The notes beneath the pieces are model-generated. The model worked only from the letters and a program-made list of their open reading frames with translations, had not been told where the DNA came from and did not search any database. Both the position numbers and the translations under genes were made by a program. 64,000 nucleotides of DNA from Bacillota bacterium (lineage in GTDB: Bacteria > Bacillota > Sulfobacillia > Symbiobacteriales > Symbiobacteriaceae): NCBI GenBank assembly GCA_023623185.1, contig JAMNXV010000114.1, forward strand, positions 1 to 64,000, in the 5' to 3' direction. Each line of letters starts with the position of its first letter. Position 1 is the stretch's first letter. This document shows, one piece after another, positions 47,853 to 56,902 of this stretch.

Positions 47853-48827
47853 TTGCGCAAACTCATTATGCCTCTCATCACAATCCTGTTTGCCATCATC
47901 GCCATGTTTCTCGTGATTCAGAACATGCCGGGCGATCCCGTAGAGACGCTCGCCGCAGAGATCTCCCGCACTGAGAATCTCGAGATGGAACTGGCTTACG
48001 CCAAGGCCAAGAGCGTGCTGAACTACGACCCCGATATCCCCGTGTTCCAGCGGCTGGTCGGCTACCTGGGGGGAATCCTGCGCGGCAACCTGGGCGATTC
48101 GCTGGCTTACCGAAAGCCGGTGCTCGACCTGGTGCTCGGGGCCCTGCCCTGGACGCTCCTGGTGCTGACGGTCTCCCTCGCCCTCTCCTTCACGGTGGGT
48201 GTGGTGGCCGGCCTCTTCATCGCCTGGAAGCGGAAGCGCTGGATGAACGCGCTGCTGAACCTGTGGCAGTCGATCTTCGGCTCCGTCCCTGACTACATCA
48301 TCGCCTATCTGCTGATCTTCCTCTTCGCCGTCACCCTGGGATGGCTGCCGGCCCGCGGCCCGTACAGCGCCCAGGTAACGCCGGGCTTCAACATGCCCTT
48401 CATCGCCAGCGTGCTGCGCCACGCCATCCTGCCGGTCCTGGCCTACTTCCTGACCACGGTGGCCAACTGGACCATCGGCATGCGGGCCAACGCGCTGGGA
48501 TCGCTGGGCGAGGACTACGTGGCCTACGCCAGGGCCCGGGGGCTCTCGCAGCGGCGCATCCTCATCCACTACGTGGGCCGGAACTCGATCCTGCCGATGA
48601 TCACCTCGCTGGCCATCTCCTTCGGCTTCATGTTCGGCGGCTCACCGCTGATCGAGAACCTCTTCCTGTACCCCGGCGTGGGCTACTACCTGAACCAGGC
48701 CATCGCCCGGCGCGATTACCCGCTCATGCAGGGGATGTACTTCATCATGATCGTCGTGGTCGTGCTCTCCGGACTGCTGGCCGAGAGGCTCTACACCGTG
48801 CTCAACCCACGTCTGAGGGAGAGGTAG
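47853..48827 (+). CDS. Oligopeptide/oligosaccharide ABC transporter permease (OppB-like)
   Basis: Membrane permease; DYVAYARARGLSQRRILIHYVGRNSILPMITSLAISFGFMFGGSPLIENLFLYPGVGYYLNQAI; TTG start. Confidence 0.92.
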   Translation: MRKLIMPLITILFAIIAMFLVIQNMPGDPVETLAAEISRTENLEMELAYAKAKSVLNYDPDIPVFQRLVGYLGGILRGNLGDSLAYRKPVLDLVLGALPWTLLVLTVSLALSFTVGVVAGLFIAWKRKRWMNALLNLWQSIFGSVPDYIIAYLLIFLFAVTLGWLPARGPYSAQVTPGFNMPFIASVLRHAILPVLAYFLTTVANWTIGMRANALGSLGEDYVAYARARGLSQRRILIHYVGRNSILPMITSLAISFGFMFGGSPLIENLFLYPGVGYYLNQAIARRDYPLMQGMYFIMIVVVVLSGLLAERLYTVLNPRLRER

Positions 48828-48833
48828 TCAACC

Positions 48834-49706
48834 ATGAAAAACGGACGCAGCGGCAAGTTTGCCGGTTTCAGGGCGTTTTTCAGCGTCATCTGGCGGAACC
48901 CCATGTCCCGCGCGGGCTTCCTCATCCTGCTGGTCTTCCTGCTGATGGCCATCTTCGGGCCCATGCTGATCCCCGACCTGAAGTCGGACTACGCCAACCG
49001 GCTGCAGCCGCCTTCCCGGGAGCACTGGCTGGGCACTGATCTGGCCGGCAAGGACACCCTGCTGCAGCTCATCCTCGGCTCCCGCGACGTGCTGCTGGTG
49101 GCGGCCTACGCCGGCCTCTTCGCCGTGCTGATCGCAGCGGCAATCGGCATCGTGGCCGGCCTGCAGGGCGGCCTCGTCGACCGGGTGCTCATGCTCTTTA
49201 CCGACGTGGTGCTGACCATGCCCAGCTTCCCGGTGACCATGATCCTCTCCATGGTCATCCAGATCACGGACCCCCTGGTGTTCGGCCTGGTGCTCGGCCT
49301 CTGGTCGTGGGCCGGCCTGGCCAAGGCCATCCGCTCGCAGGTGCTGACCCTCAAACACCGGGAGTTCATCGAAGCCAGCCGCATCATGGGCATCAGCAAG
49401 CTGAACATCATCCTGTACGACGTACTGCCCAATCTGGTCTCTTACATCGCTGTGAACTTCATCTCCATCATGAAGGGCGCGATCACCTCCAGCGTCGGCC
49501 TGATGATCCTGGGCCTGGTGCCCTTCCAGGGCAACCACTGGGGCGTGATGATTCAGGTGGCCATCTCCCAGACCGGCGCCCTCATGGGATCGGCCTCCAT
49601 GGTCTACTTCCTGGCCCCCGTGCTGTGCCTCATGCTGTTCCAGCTCGGTTCCTACTTCTTCGCCAGTGGGCTGGATGAGGCGCTGAACCCGCGGCTGCGG
49701 TCGTAG
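48834..49706 (+). CDS. ABC transporter permease (OppC-like)
   Basis: HWLGTDLAGKDTLLQLILGSRDVLLVAAYAGLFAVLIAAAIGIVAGLQGG...HREFIEASRIMGISKLNIILYDVLPNL. Confidence 0.93.
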   Translation: MKNGRSGKFAGFRAFFSVIWRNPMSRAGFLILLVFLLMAIFGPMLIPDLKSDYANRLQPPSREHWLGTDLAGKDTLLQLILGSRDVLLVAAYAGLFAVLIAAAIGIVAGLQGGLVDRVLMLFTDVVLTMPSFPVTMILSMVIQITDPLVFGLVLGLWSWAGLAKAIRSQVLTLKHREFIEASRIMGISKLNIILYDVLPNLVSYIAVNFISIMKGAITSSVGLMILGLVPFQGNHWGVMIQVAISQTGALMGSASMVYFLAPVLCLMLFQLGSYFFASGLDEALNPRLRS

Positions 49707-49718
49707 AGGAGGGTATAC

Positions 49719-50723
49719 ATGACCGAACCTATCCTGGAGGTCAAGAACCTCACCGTGGAATTCAAGCTGCATGACCGCACGATCCGCGCCTGCGACAACG
49801 TCAGCCTCACCGTGAACCGGGGGGAGATCGTGGGCATCATCGGCGAAAGCGGCAGCGGCAAGACCACCCTCGTCTTCGGCATCCTCAACCTGGTGCAGGC
49901 GCCGGGCGAGGTGACCGCGGGCCAGGTGATTTACCACCCGAAGGGCGGAAGGCCCGTCGATCTGCGCACCCTGAGCCCCGAGGAGTTCGCCCGCTACCGC
50001 TGGACCAACCTGACCAGCGTCTTCCAGGCGGCGCAGAACGTGCTGAACCCCACCCTGCGGGTGAAGGAGCACTTCCTGGAGACCGTCTGGGCGCATGACC
50101 CGAACGCCCGGGAGGAGGATGTCCTCGCCAAGGCCCGCGACCTCCTGAGCCAGGTCCGGCTGGAGGAGCGTGTGCTCGACTGCTATCCGCACCAGCTCTC
50201 GGGCGGCATGAAGCAGCGCACGATCATCGCGCTGAGCCTGATCCTGAACCCCGACATCATCTTCCTGGATGAGCCCACCACGGCCCTGGACGTCATCACG
50301 CAGTGGTACATCCTGGAGATCCTGAAGCGCATTCAGAAGGACCACGGCCTGACGATGGTCTTCTGCACCCACGACGTCTCCATCATCGGCTCCGTCGTCG
50401 ACCGGCTGGGCGTGATGTACGCGGGCGAGCTGGTCGAGTACGGCCCGGTGCTGAACATGTTCAAGAAGCCGACGCACCCGTACACCGCCGGCCTGATGAC
50501 GGCGATCCCGTCCTTGCGGGACGACGTGACCAAGCGGAAGGCCATTCCCGGCAACCCGCCGGACCTGGCCAACCTGCCCGACTCGTGCCGGTTCGCCCCG
50601 CGCTGCTTCGCCCACGCCCAGGGCCTGTGCGAAGGCGACCGGGCGCGGACCGGGCAACTGTACCCCAGCCATCCGGGCCAGTACACTCGCTGCTACAGCT
50701 GGGAGAAGGTGTTTAAGTCGTGA
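49719..50723 (+). CDS. ABC transporter ATP-binding protein (OppD-like)
   Basis: GIIGESGSGKTTLVFGIL; LSGGMKQRTIIALSLILNPDIIFLDEPTTALDVITQW; HPYTAGLMTAIPSL; C-terminal Cys-rich oligopeptide motif. Confidence 0.94.
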   Translation: MTEPILEVKNLTVEFKLHDRTIRACDNVSLTVNRGEIVGIIGESGSGKTTLVFGILNLVQAPGEVTAGQVIYHPKGGRPVDLRTLSPEEFARYRWTNLTSVFQAAQNVLNPTLRVKEHFLETVWAHDPNAREEDVLAKARDLLSQVRLEERVLDCYPHQLSGGMKQRTIIALSLILNPDIIFLDEPTTALDVITQWYILEILKRIQKDHGLTMVFCTHDVSIIGSVVDRLGVMYAGELVEYGPVLNMFKKPTHPYTAGLMTAIPSLRDDVTKRKAIPGNPPDLANLPDSCRFAPRCFAHAQGLCEGDRARTGQLYPSHPGQYTRCYSWEKVFKS

Positions 50724-51724
50724 GCCTGATCAAGCTGGAAAACGTAAGTGTCTACTTCCAGAATGAGAAGAACCCGCGGGAGCGGGTCGGCGCCCTGGTG
50801 GGGATGAACCTGGAGATCGAGCCGGGCGAGATCATCGCCGTGGTTGGCGAGAGCGGTTGCGGGAAGACTACGCTCGGAAAGGTCATCACCGACATCTATC
50901 AGCCCACCGAGGGCAGGTTGCTCTACAAGGGCAAGGATGTCCGGGAACTCGACAAGCGGGAGTACCGGGAGTACCGCCTCGGCGTGCAGATGATTCACCA
51001 GGACTCCTACGCGGCGCTGAACCCCAACCGCACGATCTTCCAGTCGCTCTCGCTGCCGCTGCTGCAGCACAAGATGGTGAAGAACCGGCAGCAGGCGTGG
51101 GACCGGCTGGTGGAGCTCTTCACCGAGATCGGCCTCACGCCGCCCGAGCAGTTCCTGGAAAAGTACCCGCACCAGCTCTCCGGCGGCCAGCGCCAGCGCA
51201 TCCTGCTGGCGCGGGCGCTCTCGGTGAAGCCGAGCCTCATCGTGGCCGACGAGCCGGTCTCCATGGTCGATGTCTCGCTCCGCATTTCGCTCCTCGACCT
51301 GATGGCCCGTGCCAACAAGAAGTACGGCATCTCCTTCGTCTACATCACCCACGACCTCGGCACCGCGCGCTACATCGCCCACCACGGCCGCATCGCGGTG
51401 ATGTACCTGGGGCGCATGGTCGAGCTCAACCAGATCCAGGCGGCGCTCGACCGGCCGGCGCACCCCTACTTCCACGCGCTGATCTCGGCCGTGCCCGAGG
51501 CGGACCCGACCCTGCGCAACGGGCGCATGGCGTCGCTTCCCCTGAAGTCGTTCGACATGCCCAGCGTCACCAACGCACCACCGGGCTGCAAGTTTCACCC
51601 CCGCTGCCCGTACGCCGAAGCGGTCTGCGAGCGCGAGGAGCCGAGGCTGCGGGAGTTTGAGGGAGGACTGGTGGCGTGCCACCTGGTGGAGAAGATCAGG
51701 GCAAACGCCCCGCCCCGGGATTAG
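50720..51724 (+). CDS. ABC transporter ATP-binding protein (OppF-like)
   Basis: VVGESGCGKTTLGKVITDIYQPTEG; LSGGQRQRILLARALSVKPSLIVADEPVSMVDVSLR; HPYFHALISAVPEADP. Confidence 0.94.
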   Translation: MSLIKLENVSVYFQNEKNPRERVGALVGMNLEIEPGEIIAVVGESGCGKTTLGKVITDIYQPTEGRLLYKGKDVRELDKREYREYRLGVQMIHQDSYAALNPNRTIFQSLSLPLLQHKMVKNRQQAWDRLVELFTEIGLTPPEQFLEKYPHQLSGGQRQRILLARALSVKPSLIVADEPVSMVDVSLRISLLDLMARANKKYGISFVYITHDLGTARYIAHHGRIAVMYLGRMVELNQIQAALDRPAHPYFHALISAVPEADPTLRNGRMASLPLKSFDMPSVTNAPPGCKFHPRCPYAEAVCEREEPRLREFEGGLVACHLVEKIRANAPPRD

Positions 51725-51918
51725 GCGGACCCCTGCAGTTCCTGCGGGCGATCACCGCGGCGGCGGTCACCATCCTGGTGATCGCCGTGCTGGGGCTCGC
51801 CTTCGGCCCCAAAGACCCAGGTACGCTCACCCTCTACGGCCTGGTGATCGGACTGAACCTGCTGATCGCCCTGGCTTACTGGCCGATCGTACGGTACTTA
51901 CAGCGCGTAAAGCGATGA
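51676..51918 (+). CDS. Small two-TM membrane protein (up to 80 aa) in the opp operon
   Basis: LQFLRAITAAAVTILVIAVLGLAFGPKDPGTLTLYGLVIGLNLLIALAYWPIVRYLQRVKR; start uncertain, overlaps oppF end. Confidence 0.55.
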   Translation: MPPGGEDQGKRPAPGLGGPLQFLRAITAAAVTILVIAVLGLAFGPKDPGTLTLYGLVIGLNLLIALAYWPIVRYLQRVKR

Positions 51919-51938
51919 GGGAAGGAGCCCGTAAACCT

Positions 51939-52913
51939 ATGATCAGACCGATGGGTTCGCAGGACTTGCCGGCTGTGGCGGCGCTCTGGAACCAGGCGGC
52001 GGAAAGCCGCGACATTCTGCACAAGCCGCTCACCCCGGAGCAGTTCCGGCAGAAGTTCGTGGCAGCCGACTCCACCGAGGTGAAGCACAACCTGGTCGCC
52101 GAGGCGGACGGCCGTGTGGCCGCATTCGGCAGCGCCTACCACAGGCTGGGGGCCGACCACGGGTACGTCACCTTCGTGCTCGTTGACCCCTCCCACCGGC
52201 GGAAGGGCATCGGGAGCCAGCTCCTCTCGGCCCTCGAAGCCCGGCTCCGGGAGTTCCCCACGGTGACCAGAATCAACCTGAACTTCTTCAATCCCGTCAA
52301 CCTGGAGTGGCTCATTCCCGGCACGCCGGGGCACGACCACCCCAACGCCCCGGGGGTCGACGCCCGGTCGCCCGCCCTGCCCTTTTTCCTGAAGAACGGC
52401 TACGCGGAGACGGCCCGGCAGTACTCCTACTACCGGCTCCTGGAGGGGTTCGAGTTCCTCCCCAAGATCGCCGAGCGCCGGCGGAAGCTGGCCGAGCAGG
52501 GCGTCACCATCACCTACTACGACCCGGCCCTGCACCACGGCCTGAACGAGCTCTTCGGCGACCTGGGCAACGAGGACTGGCGGGAGAAGGTCATGGCGAA
52601 TGCCTGCAGCCCCAACCCCCACCCGCTGCTCATCGTGCAGCGCGACGGGCGTGTGGGGGGCTTCGCCGGCCCCCTGTTCGTGCAGGAGAGCGGCCGGGGC
52701 TACTTCGCCGGCATCGGCGTTCACAGCGAGTTCCGGGGGGGCGGCGCCGGCTCCGTGCTCTTCTCGGCGCTCTGCAAGGGCCTGCAGGAGATGGGCGCCA
52801 CCTTCATGTCGCTCTTCACGGGCAAGGCCAACGTGGCCCGCACCATCTACGAGTCCGCCGGGTTTGAGGTCGTGCACGAATGGGCGTGCATGCGCAAGGA
52901 CCTGGGCGCCTGA
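51939..52913 (+). CDS. Tandem GNAT acetyltransferase
   Basis: VTFVLVDPSHRRKGIGSQLLSALEARLRE and FAGIGVHSEFRGGGAGSVLFSALCKGLQEMGATFMSLFTGKANVARTIYESAGFEVV; GGAAGGAG upstream. Confidence 0.85.
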   Translation: MIRPMGSQDLPAVAALWNQAAESRDILHKPLTPEQFRQKFVAADSTEVKHNLVAEADGRVAAFGSAYHRLGADHGYVTFVLVDPSHRRKGIGSQLLSALEARLREFPTVTRINLNFFNPVNLEWLIPGTPGHDHPNAPGVDARSPALPFFLKNGYAETARQYSYYRLLEGFEFLPKIAERRRKLAEQGVTITYYDPALHHGLNELFGDLGNEDWREKVMANACSPNPHPLLIVQRDGRVGGFAGPLFVQESGRGYFAGIGVHSEFRGGGAGSVLFSALCKGLQEMGATFMSLFTGKANVARTIYESAGFEVVHEWACMRKDLGA

Positions 52914-52936
52914 GCTCCCGGACCCCCAACTGCGGC

Positions 52937-52966
52937 AATGAGAGAGCGGCCCGCGCCGCCCTCATT
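52937..52966 (+). terminator. Hairpin AATGAG..GCGGC-ccgc-GCCGC.CTCATT between GNAT and substrate-binding protein genes
   Basis: Interrupted stem in intergenic gap. Confidence 0.4.
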
Positions 52967-52995
52967 CAAATAACCCCATCAGGGAGGCATCCGAA

Positions 52996-54873
52996 TTGAA
53001 GAAGCTGGCAGCAGCACTACTCGCCACCGCAATGCTCCTGGCGACCGCGTGCAGCACCAACAACGGCAATCCGCCCCAGAACGGCGGCGGTGGCGGGCCT
53101 CAGGACCCGTCCGCCCAGGCCCCGGCCAGCCTCAAGCTCACCGGTGACGTGGATACCAGCAGGACCCTGACCACCTTCGTGAACATCCAGCCGCCCCCTG
53201 CGTTCCACGGGAACCCCTACGATGACGTTGCGGGCCTGAACTGGTCGGTTCAGCCCTTCCTCTTCGAGCCGCTGACGGACTACTCCGCCCTGCCGGAGAA
53301 GGAGTACCGCCCGGCCGCCCTCGAGAGCTTCGAGATGGAGGGCAGGACCCTGACCATGGTGCTGCGTGACGACCTGAAGTGGAGCGACGGCAGCGCCCTT
53401 ACGGTCGATGACGTGATGACCTCGCTCTACCTGCAGGCGGCCAAGGGCACGCTCTGGCAGGTGGCCGAGTCCATCGAGAAGGTGGACGAGCGGACCATCG
53501 TCGTGGAGTTCGTCAACGAGAGCCCGCTCAACCTGAACCTGATCCTTCCCACCTACATCATGACGCCGGCCGTCACCTACGGCGAGTTCGCCGAGGAGCT
53601 GAAGGGCTACGTGGAGCAGTACCGCGTGTGGGACGAGGCCACCGCCCGGTACAAGTTCGACGCGGCCGGCCAGGATATGATCAACGACATCAACACCCGC
53701 CTGGGCAACTACAAGCCCGATCCGCTGACGGAAGTGCTCTACTCCGGCCCCTACGTGCTCACCGGGGTCACGAGCGCCGAGGCCGTGTTTGAGGCCAACC
53801 CCCACTACTACATGGAAGTGAAGATCCCGAAGATCCGCGCCCTGCGCTCCGCCGGGGGCGAGTCCTTCGCCACCGCCGTGCTCGAGGAGGCCTTCACGGT
53901 GGAGAACGGCGGCCTGAGCCCGGAAATGACGGCGCAGGTGGAGAACAAGTTCAAGAACACCCTGCGCACCATCTACATCCCCGAGTTCTCCCAGATCGGG
54001 TACCTGTTCAACTACCAGAAGTACCCCTTCAACATCCCCGAGGTCCGCAAGGCCTTCGCCTACATGATGGACCGTGAGACCCTGATCAAGCTGGCCGAGC
54101 CCGGCAGCTTCATCAGCGACACGCACGCCACCGGCATGCTGCCCTCGCTGATGCCGGCCTACACCGGGGAAGGCTTCATCGACACCCTCACCGACTACAG
54201 CTACGACCCGGCCAAGGCCGAGGAGCTGCTGACCTCCATCGGCTGGCAGAAGGTGAACGGCAAGTGGGCGAACGAGAACGGCGAGGTCGTCAAGATCGAG
54301 ATGGTCACCATCGGCTCCTGGCCGTCTCTGATGTTCCCCGCCGAGGCGTACTCCACCATGCTGAAGGAGGCCGGCTTCGACATCGAGTTCAAGCCGATGG
54401 AGTTCGCCGCGATGATCGACTACATGAACAAGGGCGATCACCAGATTGCCTCGTACTTCGTGCCCAGCATGTCGACCTACGCCCACCCGTGGGAGGTCTA
54501 CAACCAGACCTACCTGGGCGCCTACGCCGGCCGCATGAACCTGCCGCAGCTCGACCCCGGCGAGGACCGCATCATGAAGGCCCCGAGCACCGGCAAGGAG
54601 TACAACGTCACCGAGATCCTGGCCCGGCTCTACGAGGCCACCGACCAGTCTGAGATTCAGACGCTCACCCAGGACCTCATGACGCTGACCAACGACCTGG
54701 TGCCCTTCATCCCGCTCATCGAGAAGACCGCGCCGCTGCGCATTTACGACCCCAAGCTGAGCGCGGCCGAGGGCGAGATCGGCGTGCCGCAGAGCGACTT
54801 CTTCTGGTACGGCAACCTGAACAGCATGCTGACCAAGCAACTCCGGGCCGGTGAGCTCTACTTCGTGAAGTAA
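52996..54873 (+). CDS. ABC transporter substrate-binding lipoprotein, family 5 (OppA-like)
   Basis: MKKLAAALLATAMLLATACSTN lipobox; LKWSDGSALTVDDVMTSLYL; PFNIPEVRKAFAYMMDRETLIKLA. Confidence 0.92.
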   Translation: MKKLAAALLATAMLLATACSTNNGNPPQNGGGGGPQDPSAQAPASLKLTGDVDTSRTLTTFVNIQPPPAFHGNPYDDVAGLNWSVQPFLFEPLTDYSALPEKEYRPAALESFEMEGRTLTMVLRDDLKWSDGSALTVDDVMTSLYLQAAKGTLWQVAESIEKVDERTIVVEFVNESPLNLNLILPTYIMTPAVTYGEFAEELKGYVEQYRVWDEATARYKFDAAGQDMINDINTRLGNYKPDPLTEVLYSGPYVLTGVTSAEAVFEANPHYYMEVKIPKIRALRSAGGESFATAVLEEAFTVENGGLSPEMTAQVENKFKNTLRTIYIPEFSQIGYLFNYQKYPFNIPEVRKAFAYMMDRETLIKLAEPGSFISDTHATGMLPSLMPAYTGEGFIDTLTDYSYDPAKAEELLTSIGWQKVNGKWANENGEVVKIEMVTIGSWPSLMFPAEAYSTMLKEAGFDIEFKPMEFAAMIDYMNKGDHQIASYFVPSMSTYAHPWEVYNQTYLGAYAGRMNLPQLDPGEDRIMKAPSTGKEYNVTEILARLYEATDQSEIQTLTQDLMTLTNDLVPFIPLIEKTAPLRIYDPKLSAAEGEIGVPQSDFFWYGNLNSMLTKQLRAGELYFVK

Positions 54874-54901
54874 GCCCCGCCGGTCTTGGGGGACCCGGTG
54901 T

Positions 54902-55789
54902 TTGGCAGCGGACCTTTCGGGCCGGGTCCTGGGCGAGGGGCGCGGCGGCCCGGCCAACGCCCTGGTGGTGGGGCGCGACCGGGCGGTGCAGAGCATCGCT
55001 GAGGCCGCCCGGCAGGCGCTCGCGGCCGCGGGCCGCACGCCTGAGGAGGTCGGCGCCGTGTGCGCCGGGCTCGCCGGCGCCGGGCAGCCCCGGATCCAGG
55101 AGGAGCTTTCCGGGGCCATCGCCGCAGCGCTCGGGCTGCCCGCCTCGGCCCGGGTGCAGGTGGTGAACGACGGCCGCGTGGCGCTCGCCGGCGCCCTGCA
55201 GGGCGGCCCCGGCGTCATCCTGATCGCCGGCACGGGCTCGATCGCCTACGGGCTGGACGACGCCGGCCAGCTCGCGCGGGCCGGCGGCTGGGGCTGGATG
55301 CTCGGCGACGAGGGGAGCGGCTTCGCCATCGGCCGGCAGGCGCTGGCGGCCGCGCTCTGTGCGCTGGACGGCGCCGGCCCGGCCACGGTCCTCGGCGACC
55401 GCATCTGCGCGGCGTGGGATCTGGCGAGGCTGACCGACGCGATTCCCCGCATCTACGCTGATCCTTCCGCCGCCCGCACGGAGATCGCGGCGCTGGTGCC
55501 GCATGTGGCGCAAGCGGCGGCGGAGGGCGACGCCGTCGCCGAGGAGATCCTGCGGCAGGCGGGACGCGACCTCGCGCACCTGGCCGCGGCGCTCATCCGC
55601 CGGATGACCCTTCGGGAGCCCCGGGTGGCGACCACCGGCGGCGTTCTGGAGGGGGTCGCGACCGTGCGGGAGGCGCTGGCGCAGCGGCTCGCAGAGCTGA
55701 TGCCCGCCGCCCGGGTGGTGGAGAGCGCCGGGAGCCCGGCCTCCGGGGCCGTGCTGATGGCCCTGGAGTTGTTAGGGGAAGGCGCGTAG
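54902..55789 (+). CDS. BadF/BadG/BcrA/BcrD-type ATPase (amino-sugar kinase-like), N-terminally truncated
   Basis: LAADLSGRVLGEGRGGPANALVVG...VVNDGRVALAGALQGGPGVILIAGTGSIAYGLD...GWMLGDEGSGFAIG; no DGGGTKT-like loop in any frame between the SBP stop and this start. Confidence 0.8.
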   Translation: MAADLSGRVLGEGRGGPANALVVGRDRAVQSIAEAARQALAAAGRTPEEVGAVCAGLAGAGQPRIQEELSGAIAAALGLPASARVQVVNDGRVALAGALQGGPGVILIAGTGSIAYGLDDAGQLARAGGWGWMLGDEGSGFAIGRQALAAALCALDGAGPATVLGDRICAAWDLARLTDAIPRIYADPSAARTEIAALVPHVAQAAAEGDAVAEEILRQAGRDLAHLAAALIRRMTLREPRVATTGGVLEGVATVREALAQRLAELMPAARVVESAGSPASGAVLMALELLGEGA

Positions 55790-55808
55790 TACGCTCGGCG
55801 AGATGGAT

Positions 55809-55844
55809 GAGGGCGGTTCCGCCAGGGATGGCGGAACCGCCCTC
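55809..55844 (+). terminator. Hairpin GAGGGCGGTTCCGCCA-ggga-TGGCGGAACCGCCCTC
   Basis: 16-bp perfect stem followed by TTCTTG. Confidence 0.75.
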
Positions 55845-55952
55845 TTCTTGATGATCTACCTTCCCTCCCGCTGCCTGCCACTCCACCCCGCCGGCAGCGT
55901 ACCCGGTCGGATCCTGGGGTAGTCTGCAGGGTCGCCAGGCACCCCCACGCCC

Positions 55953-55976
55953 GGAACCGCAGGTTTTTCGCTTCGC
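55953..55976. repeat. Second copy of the GGAACCGCAGGTTTTTCGCTTCG element
   Basis: 17-nt exact match to the reverse complement of 11310-11326, then GCTTCG as in 11288-11293. Confidence 0.65.
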
Positions 55977-56058
55977 CGCCAGGCCCAAAGGGCGGTGCGC
56001 CGCCGACGGGAACACCCGTCGGGCCGATAACGTCATTGTCAGAAAGGTCTCGCGGGGA

Positions 56059-56894
56059 GTGGTGCGCATGACCGTCCGGGATTTTGCCGACCTGCAGAAG
56101 GAGGTGTTCCGCCTGCACGCCGAGGAGGCGTACCGTGAGGCGCTGGCGCTGATCGACCAGGAGGCCGGCCGGTTCGCCGATCACGCCGCCGACCTGTACT
56201 ACTGGCGGGCGTGCCTCGCCTGCCGGGCGGACGGCGCGGACGCCGGGCTCCGGTGGCTGCAGGCGGCCGCGGGCGCAGGGAGGCCGCGCAGGCCCAATCC
56301 CGGCCGGTGCTGCACACGTATGAGCCGGAGGGCGCCCCCCGCGGCCTGCTGCTGGCGCTGCACGGCGCGGGAAGCGGCTTCGAAGGGCACCTGGAAAGGC
56401 CCCACTGGATTTCCGCCCGGGCGGCCGGCTGGCGGGTGGCCCTGGCCCAGTCGTCGCAGGTCTGGACCCCGGGCAGGTACTTCTGGGGCGACCGCGACCG
56501 GGCCCTGGCGGAGGTCAGTGCGCACCTCGACAGCCTGGGGCCCCACGACCCCACCGTGCTGGCCGGCTTCTCGGCGGGCGCCGCGGTGGCGATGTTCGGC
56601 GTGCTGAGCGGGGCGCTGACCGCAACCCGCTTCCTCGCCGTCGCACCGGCGATCCGGCCGGAGACCTTCCTGCCGCTGCTGGCCGGGGCGCGCCGGGACG
56701 TCCGGGGCTACATCGTCATCGGCGAAGGCGACTGGGCGTTCAAGGCAGCCCGCGAGTTCGCGTCCGCCATGACCGAGGCCGGCCTCACCTGCGAGCTGGA
56801 GGTGCACCCTGGCCTCGGCCACGACTACCCGCCCGACTTCGCCGCGAGGCTGCAGGAGCGGCTGGCCGCCCTCAGTTCGCCCAGGCCGGCCTGA
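56059..56894 (+). pseudogene. TPR-like N-terminus plus alpha/beta-hydrolase, apparently split by deletion/frameshift near 56265-56290
   Basis: Frame A ...DLYYWRACLACRADGADAGLRWLQAA; frame B REAAQAQSRPVLHTYEPEGAPRGLLLALHGAGSG...VLAGFSAGAAVAMFGVL...GLGHDYP. Confidence 0.55.
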
Positions 56895-56902
56895 GCCGAT
56901 CC

